Positions 51,056 through 58,773 are shown, counted from the first letter of the stretch. The stretch: DNA of 64,000 nucleotides from Butyricicoccus faecihominis (GCF_024462775.1 NZ_JANGCE010000005.1:1-64000), one strand, 5' to 3'. Notes: generated by a model not told the origin, from the sequence alone. Numbers and translations are program-made.

Positions 51056-51385
51056 TTATTCTCCTTTCCTCATTCCCCACTCGTCAATCATGCGATAGGG
51101 GAAAATCTGCTGGCTGCGCCAGAACCGGACCATGTTGCCGATCTGGTCAACCACGCTTTGGTTGTTCTGGTCTTTGGTACACATCATCACGCTGCCAAAA
51201 ACGCCGGACAGCACCGCCACAACGGTCAGCGCCACATTTCCGGCAGCCAGCCATAAAAGAGCCGCCACCGCACCGCCGAACAGGGAACCGACGGCACTCT
51301 GCAAAAGCTCCCGTTTGCCGAACCCGTTGAACAGCTCGTTTTCTGCCTTTACGCCGGTAGGGATGTAAAGATTGATTTCGTTCAT
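51056..51385 (-). CDS. PrgI family type IV secretion membrane protein (VirB3-like)
   Basis: 109 residues. Starts EINLYIPTGVKAENELF, has two closely spaced membrane helices (about 30-70) and ends with QSVVDQIGNMVRFWRSQQ, which is the PrgI pattern. In monoderm conjugation systems PrgI/VirB3-like proteins act with VirB4. Here the VirB4 genes lie about 15 kb further on, beyond the methyltransferases and the Tad-like module, which is an unusual separation. Confidence 0.9.
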   Translation of the reverse strand: MNEINLYIPTGVKAENELFNGFGKRELLQSAVGSLFGGAVAALLWLAAGNVALTVVAVLSGVFGSVMMCTKDQNNQSVVDQIGNMVRFWRSQQIFPYRMIDEWGMRKGE

Positions 51386-51394
51386 CGCCGCCTC

Positions 51395-51607
51395 CTATGC
51401 TCCGTAATAATAGAACACAATGTCTTTAATCTGCCAGATACACTCTGCCAGCACATAAAACAGCACGGTGTTCTTGGCACGTTTCTTGAATTGTGTCTGT
51501 TCTTCCTCCGCTCCTTGGAGCCGCACCATGCAGTAAATAAACCGGAACACGGCTCCCGCCCGGATCAGGACGATGACGGCCGTGGAAATATCATCAAGCG
51601 TAATCAT
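51395..51607 (-). CDS. Small membrane protein between PrgI and VirB6 genes
   Basis: 70 residues with one clear hydrophobic helix at the start (about 8-26) and a second moderately hydrophobic one at the end (VLFYVLAECIWQIKDIVFYYY), separated by a charged loop. Unassigned family, but the same position is occupied by small membrane proteins in Tn1549-like elements. Probably a minor component of the conjugation complex. Confidence 0.6.
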   Translation of the reverse strand: MITLDDISTAVIVLIRAGAVFRFIYCMVRLQGAEEEQTQFKKRAKNTVLFYVLAECIWQIKDIVFYYYGA

Positions 51608-51619
51608 GCCGCCACCTCC

Positions 51620-52462
51620 TTACTTCATCATATTTTTTGCCATGCCTACCAGACGGACCGAGTGGTAGATGTTGTTGACCATACCGCCGCCCCCGCCTGT
51701 GGGAACCATAAATTCGGACAGGAATTTCGGTGTCTTGATGGCAAGCACCAGACAGGCGATGCCCCAAAAGACGTTGAGGTTGATGCCCACATTCATCATC
51801 ATACCCACGCCCAGCTTGCAAAGGCTGATCTGCACCATGACCGCCGCCGTGGACTGAAAGAATTTGGTCAGGTAAGTCTTGAATACGCCTTTATCGTTGT
51901 CCAAAAGACCGGAGCAGGCAAGGGGCAGACCAATCCGCAGGATCATAATCTCCACGCCCCGCATGAGGAATTGGAAATAGAGGATAAAATAGCAGATGAC
52001 AAACACCAGCCCGAAAATGGCGGTCACAAGCCCCGCCGAGGACAGGCCGTTTACCCACGCCTGCCAGTCGTAATTGGTGGATGCGCCGATTGCCGTGATA
52101 AGCTGGTTCGTCAGGTTCTCCGTGATGTCCGCAAGCCAGCCGTACATGACCGGGAAACAGACTGCCACGGCGATGGCCTGCACAAACCGGATGATAAGCT
52201 GGACCGGCTCGCTGTCCGGGTCGCCGTCTGTCCACATCACATAGCATTCAAACCCCTTTTTGAGAAATTTCAGGATAATCAGCGACACGCCGAACCCCAG
52301 CAGGATTTCAAACAGCACATCCACCATGCTGCCGCCGCCAGCCGCCGTCATGTACTGGTCTGCATGGAGCGTCATGGGAACGAGGTCGGCAAGCATACTG
52401 TCAATGAATGCCACCGCGCCGTTTAACACCGCTACGATCAGCAGCACAAGGATAATCTCCAA
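51620..52462 (-). CDS. VirB6/TrbL-like polytopic conjugation protein
   Basis: 280 residues with about six membrane helices, including VLFEILLGFGVSLIILKFL, GLVTAIFGLVFVICYFILYF and VMVQISLCKLGVGMMMNVG. This is the VirB6/TrbL-like channel component of monoderm type IV secretion. The start is the TTG at 52462, 8 bases after GGAGG; an earlier in-frame start at 52501 has no site. It sits between SpoVG and PrgI genes, as in related ICEs. Confidence 0.85.
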   Translation of the reverse strand: MEIILVLLIVAVLNGAVAFIDSMLADLVPMTLHADQYMTAAGGGSMVDVLFEILLGFGVSLIILKFLKKGFECYVMWTDGDPDSEPVQLIIRFVQAIAVAVCFPVMYGWLADITENLTNQLITAIGASTNYDWQAWVNGLSSAGLVTAIFGLVFVICYFILYFQFLMRGVEIMILRIGLPLACSGLLDNDKGVFKTYLTKFFQSTAAVMVQISLCKLGVGMMMNVGINLNVFWGIACLVLAIKTPKFLSEFMVPTGGGGGMVNNIYHSVRLVGMAKNMMK

Positions 52463-52519
52463 AATAATCACCTCCCTGCCCGGTAGGACAATGCTTCCCA
52501 CCGGGCGTTATCTTTTTCC

Positions 52520-52819
52520 TTATGCCTGCGGCTCGTCCAAAGCAGGCGGCGTTTCTTCCGCTTCCTGTTCTGCTTTATCAAAAGCGGCGAGGACAGTATC
52601 CTTAATCTGTTTGTGAAGCTCCGGCGTGATGGGGAAACAAATATCCTTGTATTCCCCAGTTTTCAGTCTGCGGCTGGGCATGAATACTGCCAGCCCTTTT
52701 TCACAGTCAGCAACACGGACTCCCGTAATCAGGAATTTCCCGTCAAGGCAGACGGTGGCAATGGCTTTCAGCCTGCCCTCGTCCTCAAACCGTGCTGTGA
52801 TTTTCGCACTTACTTTCAT
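52520..52819 (-). CDS. SpoVG-family protein
   Basis: 99 residues: ITARFEDEGRLKAIATVCLDGKFLITGVRV and AVFMPSRRLKTGEYKDICFPIT match SpoVG, a small nucleic-acid-binding regulator often placed in Gram-positive conjugation operons. The C-terminal 20 residues are acidic and variable. A hairpin lies in the gap between it and the DUF6133 gene. Confidence 0.92.
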   Translation of the reverse strand: MKVSAKITARFEDEGRLKAIATVCLDGKFLITGVRVADCEKGLAVFMPSRRLKTGEYKDICFPITPELHKQIKDTVLAAFDKAEQEAEETPPALDEPQA

Positions 52820-52845
52820 GTTCTATGCCTCCTAAAGAAGAATAA

Positions 52846-52870
52846 GCCGCCCCTCTCTGTGTGGGGCGGC
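52846..52870 (-). terminator. Hairpin upstream of spoVG
   Basis: GCCGCCCC (52846-52853) pairs with GGGGCGGC (52863-52870). On the minus strand it is followed by TTATTCTTCTTT, then the Shine-Dalgarno site of the SpoVG gene. A partial terminator after the DUF6133 gene is likely. Confidence 0.65.
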
Positions 52871-52884
52871 CATGCCGGTTACTA

Positions 52885-53148
52885 TTAGCCCTTGTAGTCA
52901 AAAAGCTCTTTAATACGCTCAGTCAGGGTGGGGAGGATCGTGTCCTTAAAGAGCATATACAGCCCTGCCAGCAGCAGAGCGCCGACCACAACACTGATAA
53001 GGATTTTTAATGCTGTATCGACGAAGCCTTCACCGCTCTGACTTGTTAAAGCGTCCTTGATTTTTGCCTTTGCCTGCAAGCCCTTGACATACCCTCTGAC
53101 CGCCAGATTGTTGACCTTCGCAGATACCTTGTTCATCATGTTTTTCAT
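52885..53148 (-). CDS. DUF6133-type protein, candidate Flp-like major pilin
   Basis: 87 residues. A 36-residue basic leader ends at SQSGEGFVDTALKILI: Gly followed by Asp at +5, then about 22 hydrophobic residues (ALKILISVVVGALLLAGLYMLF) and a short amphipathic tail. Size and layout fit Flp-type major pilins, and the motif is shared with the DUF4320 pseudopilin (GEGYID). Flanking hairpins on both sides suggest a separately abundant transcript, as expected for a major pilin. The leader is longer than usual for Flp prepilins. Family name known; pilin role inferred. Confidence 0.7.
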   Translation of the reverse strand: MKNMMNKVSAKVNNLAVRGYVKGLQAKAKIKDALTSQSGEGFVDTALKILISVVVGALLLAGLYMLFKDTILPTLTERIKELFDYKG

Positions 53149-53197
53149 AGTGTTGTTCTCCTTTTTTTGATTAAAATTTGATTGGAATATAGAAAAA

Positions 53198-53216
53198 CCG
53201 CAGACCTTTCCTGCGG
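53198..53216 (-). terminator. Intrinsic terminator between VirB2-like and DUF6133 genes
   Basis: On the minus strand CCGCAG (53216-53211) pairs with CTGCGG (53203-53198), followed directly by TTTTTCT. It lies 26 bases after the VirB2-like stop. Confidence 0.75.
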
Positions 53217-53241
53217 GTTCTCACAAATAAAATGTACCGGC

Positions 53242-53592
53242 TTACTTGTAGTAGCCGATGATGATATTGAGGGTGGCGCTGCCCAGCACCGCGCCGATGC
53301 AGGACACTATGGCAACCACGATACGGTTGTTCCACTTCTTCTGATCCATCTCATCGGCGGCGCTCCTGCGGATGCAGAAATAGATAATCAGCAGTCCCGC
53401 CACAACCGGGGCAAGCACCATGAGCCATGTGGTGGCGTCCTGAATCAGCTTTTCGGTGCCTTTGGCAATCTGGCTGTCCGAAATACCGGCAGCATACGCC
53501 GTGGTACTGTTCGCCAGCATGAAAAGAGCGGCGGACCCGGTTATGGCCGCCGCTCTCACTTTGCTTTTTAGTTTCTTAATCTTCATCTTCAC
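53242..53592 (-). CDS. VirB2/TrbC-like conjugative pilin-type membrane protein
   Basis: 116 residues. A signal peptide (AAAITGSAALFMLANSTTAYA) is followed by two membrane helices (TWLMVLAPVVAGLLIIYFCI and VVAIVSCIGAVLGSATLNIII) with a basic loop between (RRSAADEMDQKKWNNR). This is the layout of VirB2/TrbC-type subunits. It overlaps the VirD4 stop by 17 bases. The operon therefore encodes both a type IV secretion-type and a Flp-type subunit side by side. Confidence 0.78.
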   Translation of the reverse strand: MKMKIKKLKSKVRAAAITGSAALFMLANSTTAYAAGISDSQIAKGTEKLIQDATTWLMVLAPVVAGLLIIYFCIRRSAADEMDQKKWNNRIVVAIVSCIGAVLGSATLNIIIGYYK

Positions 53593-55834
53593 TCTTGTCT
53601 GAGCCTCCTTTTTTGTATCCTTTCATGGATGAAAACATAGCCCCTGCTTGGGATGCAAAGGCTTGTGATTTTTGCTGTGCTTCTTTGAGCTGCAAATCCT
53701 TGGTGTAGTACACCCAAATATTCCACAGCGGGATTTCCCCGGTCTTTTGGGAGAGGACCGGCCTTGCCGCTTCTCTTGCCGCCCGTACTTTTCGGTTATG
53801 CTCCGGGTTGCCCAGCCCGCACATCCGGTTAAAGTACCACTGTGACAGGTCGGGAGCATACATCATGGCGGGATGGGCGCGGCTGATTACGATTTGACTT
53901 GGCCGGGAGATCCGCCGTATCTCATCGGTGGTCAAAAGCTCCCGTGCCACAAGGCTGATGCTGTGGGAGCTGCTGGGGTTGACGTACCGCCCGTGCTGGC
54001 TGGATAGCTGGTAAGCCGAGGTGGTATATTTGCCCAGCTTGTCGCACACATCCTGCAAGGTTTCCTTATCGTCCGCCTGCAAATACACCCACGTCTGGCA
54101 GTTGGATTTGACGATAGCCGCCGTTTCCTTGTCATACTTTTGGGTAAGCTGTTCAAAACTTTGCAGGAACAAATTAAACCGCACCCCGCGTCCGCCCGCC
54201 ACGGTCAGTTTGTTGGTAAAATCATTTAACTTCGTAAAATTTCCAAATTCATCAAGGACAAAGTTGACCCGGCGTTCCAGCCGTCCGCCACGCATATCCG
54301 ACTGGCGCACCAGCAGTTCATAGAGCTGCGACACCATCAGGCTGGCAATGGGATAATAGGTGGTCTTTTCATCCGGCAGGATTAAGAATAGTGCCTGCTT
54401 TTTCCTGCCGATGTCCGCAATATTGTAATCACTCTTGTGGGTGATGGAGTAGACGGAACGGGAAGTGAACAGCCGCAGGGTGGTCAGCGCCGATGTGTCA
54501 AAGCTGCCCTTGGTGCGGCTGGGAGCCACCTCCGCAATGGACATGAGCGCCCTTGCCGGATGGCTGCTGTCCAGCTTTTTCATGTATTCGCTCATGGGGG
54601 ATTTGCCGCCCACGGACTTGCTCATTTCCGCAATGAACCAGTAGACGTTTGTAAGGTTCTGATACTGCGGCCGTTTGGCGTTATCTACCACCACACAGAG
54701 AATTGCCGCCGCTATGGTGGATTTTTCGCCGTTCTCCCAAATCTTTTCATTTGAGGTGTTGTCGCCCACCAGAATGTTGGTAATATCCCATGCGTACATC
54801 TCGGCACGTTCCATATCCTTTTCCTTTACCGCGTCGATCACCGGCTGAAGCAGGTTGTAGCGTGTGCTTTTCTCCGGGTTTTTGAAGTCAAGACAAATGA
54901 CCTCGTAGCCCAGCTTTGTGAGATACCCTGCCGTGTAGTCGTAAAGTTCGGCTTTGGGATCGCTGACCACTAAACTTTCCCCGGCCAGCGCAAGGGAGCA
55001 GATGGACTGCACCACCAGACATCTTGTTTTTCCTGACCGGGTTGCACCGATGGTCAGGGAATGGGTATCGTCCCCGATGCAGTACAGCTTTTCCGTGTTC
55101 CCATGCTTCTCCATACCCAACACAATCCCGCCGCTGTCAAACAGCCGATAGGGGTCTGACGGTTCTCTTTCCTCCTTTTTGGCACCGCCCTTGATTGGCT
55201 TTTCTGCCTGTTCCTGTTGCTGCGGTTCCTGCCTGACCTGTTTCAAATCAGGAGCCGCAACGTCATAAGATACCGTTTCAAAATTTTCGTCCTCCTTTGT
55301 CTCATTTTCATTTATAGAAACGGGCAGGGCGGCGGGGTTGTCCTGTTCCGCCTGCTCCTGCCCGGTTTCCGCTATGGGATTGCCTGTGTCTTTCTTCATA
55401 AAGGGCAAATCATCATACCCAGTGTCCAGCAGCATTTGAATGAGCGGATTGGCCGGGTCAATGAGCTGCGTTTTAAAGGTCTTACCCTTTTCATCGTCCT
55501 TCAGCCATCGGGAGGACCCGTGCTGAAACTGCCCCACGGGAGCCGGGGTATAAATATCCCCGGCCACCTTGACCAGATCGCTCTGATAGGGCCGGTCATT
55601 CTGCACCCAAAATAGGACACAGCACAGGCAGATGAACCCCTCAAAGGAGAGGAACATCAAAAACTGCTGGTGTTCCGTAAACAATCCGGCAATACACTGG
55701 AACAGCGGAACAAGGGTCAGCGTGTCATACTGTCTCGACAGCAGACCGTGGAGAGCCGCTGTGAAGAACAGGTTGAAAATCGTGCCAAAACCAATGATGA
55801 CCCCGCTTAAAATCAGCTTTTCCTTTTTCTTCAT
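53576..55834 (-). CDS. VirD4/TraG-type coupling protein
   Basis: 752 residues. Two N-terminal membrane helices (about 6-28 and 55-75), a Glu/Gln-rich linker, then the FtsK/VirD4 ATPase with Walker A GATRSGKTRC (about residue 262), SDPKAELYDY, and Walker B NFVLDEFGNF (about 530). It couples the relaxase-DNA complex to the secretion channel. The start is the ATG at 55834, preceded by AGGAG and overlapping the upstream stop by four bases; the longer frame upstream is shadow. Confidence 0.94.
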   Translation of the reverse strand: MKKKEKLILSGVIIGFGTIFNLFFTAALHGLLSRQYDTLTLVPLFQCIAGLFTEHQQFLMFLSFEGFICLCCVLFWVQNDRPYQSDLVKVAGDIYTPAPVGQFQHGSSRWLKDDEKGKTFKTQLIDPANPLIQMLLDTGYDDLPFMKKDTGNPIAETGQEQAEQDNPAALPVSINENETKEDENFETVSYDVAAPDLKQVRQEPQQQEQAEKPIKGGAKKEEREPSDPYRLFDSGGIVLGMEKHGNTEKLYCIGDDTHSLTIGATRSGKTRCLVVQSICSLALAGESLVVSDPKAELYDYTAGYLTKLGYEVICLDFKNPEKSTRYNLLQPVIDAVKEKDMERAEMYAWDITNILVGDNTSNEKIWENGEKSTIAAAILCVVVDNAKRPQYQNLTNVYWFIAEMSKSVGGKSPMSEYMKKLDSSHPARALMSIAEVAPSRTKGSFDTSALTTLRLFTSRSVYSITHKSDYNIADIGRKKQALFLILPDEKTTYYPIASLMVSQLYELLVRQSDMRGGRLERRVNFVLDEFGNFTKLNDFTNKLTVAGGRGVRFNLFLQSFEQLTQKYDKETAAIVKSNCQTWVYLQADDKETLQDVCDKLGKYTTSAYQLSSQHGRYVNPSSSHSISLVARELLTTDEIRRISRPSQIVISRAHPAMMYAPDLSQWYFNRMCGLGNPEHNRKVRAAREAARPVLSQKTGEIPLWNIWVYYTKDLQLKEAQQKSQAFASQAGAMFSSMKGYKKGGSDKSEDED

Positions 55835-56523
55835 CGGCACAGCTCCTCGTCCGGCTCCGCCACAGGCTGCAAAGCCGTCAGGTTCTCCCCCAGTGCGGGG
55901 TAGAGTTCCGTCAGCCGTTCCAGCGTTTCCGGCTTTGCAGCGCCCCACACTTCGCCCCTTGCGATTGCAAAATGATCCCGGTCAACCGGATGGAGCAGAT
56001 GAATGGTATCGCTGAATTTGTGGATGGCCGGGCAGCCGGGTCCATGGGTGCAGAGCCATAGCTGGTTTAACGGGGTTCGGTGTTCCTCTGCCAGATTCTC
56101 ATGGCGAAGGATTATCCATTGTCCCTCATAATTCTCTTTGCGGCTGTTCGGAATACAGTTGCTTTCCGATAGCAGGCAGTTTCCGTCCGGGCTGATTGGG
56201 TAATACTGCGGAGCGGTCGGGTTCCGCATATAGAATGTCGGGATGCCATGCGCTGCGGCAAATTCTATTTCGCCGCGCATACCCTCGCTGATCTGCTTTC
56301 CCATCACCCACAATTCCTCGGAGTGGGCCAACAGTTCCAGCCCCAGCTTCAACCCCTGTTCCCGCTGTTCGGGTACAGTATCATTGCACCACTGGCTGAA
56401 AATAATGTGTGGGGCCAGTGCAAGCACACCATTTTCCGTTGCCAGATGGCAATACTCTACGGCGTTTCGGATATTGGTATCGTAATCCCCACGCAGGGGG
56501 CTTGCGATATAGACTTGTTTCAA
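55831..56523 (-). CDS. DUF4406/DUF7768-type nucleoside deoxyribosyltransferase-like protein
   Basis: 230 residues. The N-terminal ~110 residues resemble the nucleoside 2-deoxyribosyltransferase-like fold (VYIASPLRGDYDTNIRNAVEYC, LALAPHIIFSQ, ELWVMGKQISEGMRGEIEFA). The rest, with Cys/His residues (LWLCTHGPGCPAIH), is an extra domain. The TTG start at 56523 follows GGAGGTG. It lies just after a terminator hairpin and is coupled to VirD4. A role in nucleotide metabolism or DNA modification is possible but unproven. Confidence 0.7.
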   Translation of the reverse strand: MKQVYIASPLRGDYDTNIRNAVEYCHLATENGVLALAPHIIFSQWCNDTVPEQREQGLKLGLELLAHSEELWVMGKQISEGMRGEIEFAAAHGIPTFYMRNPTAPQYYPISPDGNCLLSESNCIPNSRKENYEGQWIILRHENLAEEHRTPLNQLWLCTHGPGCPAIHKFSDTIHLLHPVDRDHFAIARGEVWGAAKPETLERLTELYPALGENLTALQPVAEPDEELCR

Positions 56524-56550
56524 AAAATCACCTCCAACAAACAAAAAACA

Positions 56551-56581
56551 GGGCATATCCTCCACTGCGGAAGATATGCCC
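56551..56581 (-). terminator. Intrinsic terminator upstream of the DUF4406-type gene
   Basis: GGGCATATC (56551-56559) pairs with GATATGCCC (56573-56581), with further TCC/GGA pairing inside. On the minus strand it is followed by TGTTTTTTG. It separates the accessory block from the VirD4 block. Confidence 0.8.
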
Positions 56582-56590
56582 CATTAAATT

Positions 56591-57127
56591 TTATGGCTGC
56601 TTTTCATCAGTCAGGGCTATTACCTGAACCGGCTTTCCCTGCTTTTTTGCATATTCAATTGTGTACTTGGTTCCCCGGCTTTTACCGTCCCATACGGCAA
56701 GCACACTGTCCGCCTGCTGTACCATAATTTCATTGCGTTTGAGTGGCGCGCCCTTGCCGAACCGCTCATAATCCGGCTTCAAAATCATCGTTTCAATACC
56801 GTGGGCAAGCGCATACTGCTCGGCCAGCGCGTCCACTCCTTTTGCGCCGCCGCTAATAATCAGGCCGCAGTCTGATGGAATGTAAGGGGAGAGGTCAAAG
56901 GCGGTAATGGAGCGGGAGCCGGCGACCAGCACACGGACGGTCTTTGCCTTGCGGATGACAAGCGTTTCCTCCGAACAACTCACTTCAATATGGCTCCCCG
57001 GCAGGAAACCGCAGTCCTCCAGCCATTTTCCCTGCAAGCGGAGCTGCGGCGCCAGAGTCCCTTGCCCATCCCGCACTCCATAGATTTTTAGCCTCCGCAT
57101 ATACTTTTCTGTTTCTTTATCCTGCAA
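56591..57127 (-). CDS. SymE-like domain fused to a SLOG/DUF2493-type domain
   Basis: 178 residues. The first ~60 (APQLRLQGKWLEDCGFLPGS, IEVSCSEETLVIRKAK) match the AbrB-fold SymE toxin family. The rest is a Rossmann-like SLOG/DUF2493 domain with VLVAGSRSIT, IISGGAKGVDALAEQYA and NEIMVQQADSVLAVWDG. SymE proteins are RNA/DNA-acting toxins; SLOG domains bind nucleotide-derived ligands. The start may be the TTG at 57127 (GAGAGG 6 bases upstream) or the ATG at 57103. The fusion suggests a ligand-sensing nucleic-acid-binding or stress effector carried by the ICE. Confidence 0.75.
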   Translation of the reverse strand: MQDKETEKYMRRLKIYGVRDGQGTLAPQLRLQGKWLEDCGFLPGSHIEVSCSEETLVIRKAKTVRVLVAGSRSITAFDLSPYIPSDCGLIISGGAKGVDALAEQYALAHGIETMILKPDYERFGKGAPLKRNEIMVQQADSVLAVWDGKSRGTKYTIEYAKKQGKPVQVIALTDEKQP

Positions 57128-57148
57128 ATCTATCCTCTCGTTTTCTTA

Positions 57149-57832
57149 TTATTTTGGGAACCGTTCCGGGGTATAGACAACAATACCGTCAATCTCCCTG
57201 TCCCCAAACTCAAAATTCATGTAGTAATCCCGAATAAAACAAGCCGTGCATTTCCCGTTCAGGGAATAAATCTCCCCTGTGACAAAATCAATCATGGCAA
57301 AGGGACAGCGTTTCCCATCCGGAAATTCGTCCGCCCAGCTCTTGTCCAGTTCTGCAATCTTAGCCATACAGTCCCGGCAGTAGAGCGGGGCGATTTCCTT
57401 CAGCGTGATTTCTTTTCCCTCGTCCCATGACAGATTTAAATCGCAGATGCCACGGCCGCCCATAACCATCATATGCCCAAAGCGTCCATCCCCGTCACCA
57501 GCCATCAGCATACTGGAATGCCCGGAATTATCTTTGAGTGTGCCGTCATCCTCGTATTCAAAAATCCGCAAGTCACTGATTGTCCCATTTGCAAGGTTCA
57601 GAACCCCGATGGAGTCCAGCCTGCTGTAATATCCCCATATGCTATGCTCACCACAAAGGGCGCAATCCTCTTTTTCTGCTGTTCCGGCCGGTAGATACAC
57701 CGTCTGACTTTCCTCTGTTATTGCTGTTTTCTCCGCCGTCATGCTTTCTCCGGCCACCGGAGGGATATTCTGCCGGGTACAGCCGGAAAGACACAGCAGG
57801 AGCACCAATATCAATGCAGTGCATTGCTTCAT
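57149..57832 (-). CDS. Lipoprotein of unknown function
   Basis: 227 residues with a lipoprotein signal (LILVLLLCLSGC, lipidated Cys18). The exported domain has Cys pairs (CALCGEH, CRDCMAK, CTACF) and a repeated Gly/Met-rich middle (MVMGGRGICDLNL). It overlaps the previous gene by four bases. No family recognised; the cysteine pairs could bind metal. Confidence 0.65.
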   Translation of the reverse strand: MKQCTALILVLLLCLSGCTRQNIPPVAGESMTAEKTAITEESQTVYLPAGTAEKEDCALCGEHSIWGYYSRLDSIGVLNLANGTISDLRIFEYEDDGTLKDNSGHSSMLMAGDGDGRFGHMMVMGGRGICDLNLSWDEGKEITLKEIAPLYCRDCMAKIAELDKSWADEFPDGKRCPFAMIDFVTGEIYSLNGKCTACFIRDYYMNFEFGDREIDGIVVYTPERFPK

Positions 57833-58653
57833 GGCTCGATTTCATAGCCGGTTTCTTCGTTGAAGTCCGGTTCATAAGAACATCCCTGTTCCGCTTCTTC
57901 CTGCATATCCTTGGCGGCCTCCAACTGCACGGCAAGAAACAGTCCGTCAGGAGCATTTACCTCTGGAATCTGGCTGTCCTCCGGCATACAATGATTGTAC
58001 TCGGACACATATGCCTGAAACCGGTGGTTCAGGGTAGCATACAGGCTGTCCTCTGACACAATCAGGGCCTCTGTCTCGTTAAACACGTCTTTCAACTCAT
58101 TCAAGGCAATGGCACTGCTGGTCAGCTCGTAGAACAGATACTCGCCTTTTTTCTGCCCGAAAGAAGCGGCGATAGGCGTCATAAAGTTATCGGCCACGAC
58201 CTCATGGACGGCAAATTTCATGTTTTCATGATCCTGCGTAAAATAAATGCCGTTGCAGATGGGGAGCGCGTCCGACACCTCGCTCTGCGGAGACTCTGTG
58301 GGCGGAGCGCACTTTCCGAAATAATCTGTCAGGGATACCTTGCCGTTCCGTTTGATTTCCTCCATCTGCTTCAAAGCGGCGGATTCCACTTTTTTGCACT
58401 GCTCGATTCTTCGCTGAAGTGTCTCATAGATAGGAATGTCCTTGGTGTTCTCGTCATAGCAGAGCCAGTCGCCGTCCTGTGTTCCCATACTGGCCGCCTT
58501 GGGAGAAAGATTCGCCGTATCCCTCCGGGCCATCACGCCGGTGCGCTCTACGCCGTTTTTATCTTTGGCGGTGATTTCATAAATGTTGAGGGCAATTTCC
58601 ACACAGGTATTGATAGTTCCCCATATGGATTCGCCTTGTGGCTGTTGGTGCAT
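57829..58653 (-). CDS. Uncharacterised ICE accessory protein
   Basis: 274 residues, soluble. N-terminal segment INTCVEIALNIYEITAKDKNGVERTGVMARRD, a coiled stretch (RRIEQCKKVESAALKQMEEI), and an acidic C-terminus. I recognise no catalytic motif. It is the first gene of the minus-strand block running toward VirD4, divergent from the XRE regulator, and its promoter lies beside the operator-like palindrome at 58694-58719. Confidence 0.6.
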   Translation of the reverse strand: MHQQPQGESIWGTINTCVEIALNIYEITAKDKNGVERTGVMARRDTANLSPKAASMGTQDGDWLCYDENTKDIPIYETLQRRIEQCKKVESAALKQMEEIKRNGKVSLTDYFGKCAPPTESPQSEVSDALPICNGIYFTQDHENMKFAVHEVVADNFMTPIAASFGQKKGEYLFYELTSSAIALNELKDVFNETEALIVSEDSLYATLNHRFQAYVSEYNHCMPEDSQIPEVNAPDGLFLAVQLEAAKDMQEEAEQGCSYEPDFNEETGYEIEP

Positions 58654-58693
58654 AGTTTACCTCCTTATTGCTCTAAAAGCATATTTTATTGCT

Positions 58694-58719
58694 TGTCAGG
58701 CAATATATATTGTATGACA
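58694..58719. promoter_or_regulatory. Operator-like palindrome in the divergent promoter region
   Basis: TGTCA (58694-58698) and TGACA (58715-58719) flank the perfect palindrome CAATATATATTG (58701-58712), with two unpaired bases between on each side. It is centred between the start codons of the divergent XRE gene and the 274-residue protein gene. It is likely the regulator's own binding site. Confidence 0.55.
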
Positions 58720-58773
58720 TCAAATTACTTTTTTCAAGATTCATTGATACAATTTTCTTGTGAGGTGATGAAT

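Noticed and set aside
58204-58773. Longer plus-strand gene reaching the XRE regulator
   Set aside because: The upstream part is antisense to a 274-residue gene; only the last 78 residues form a helix-turn-helix with its own ribosome site.
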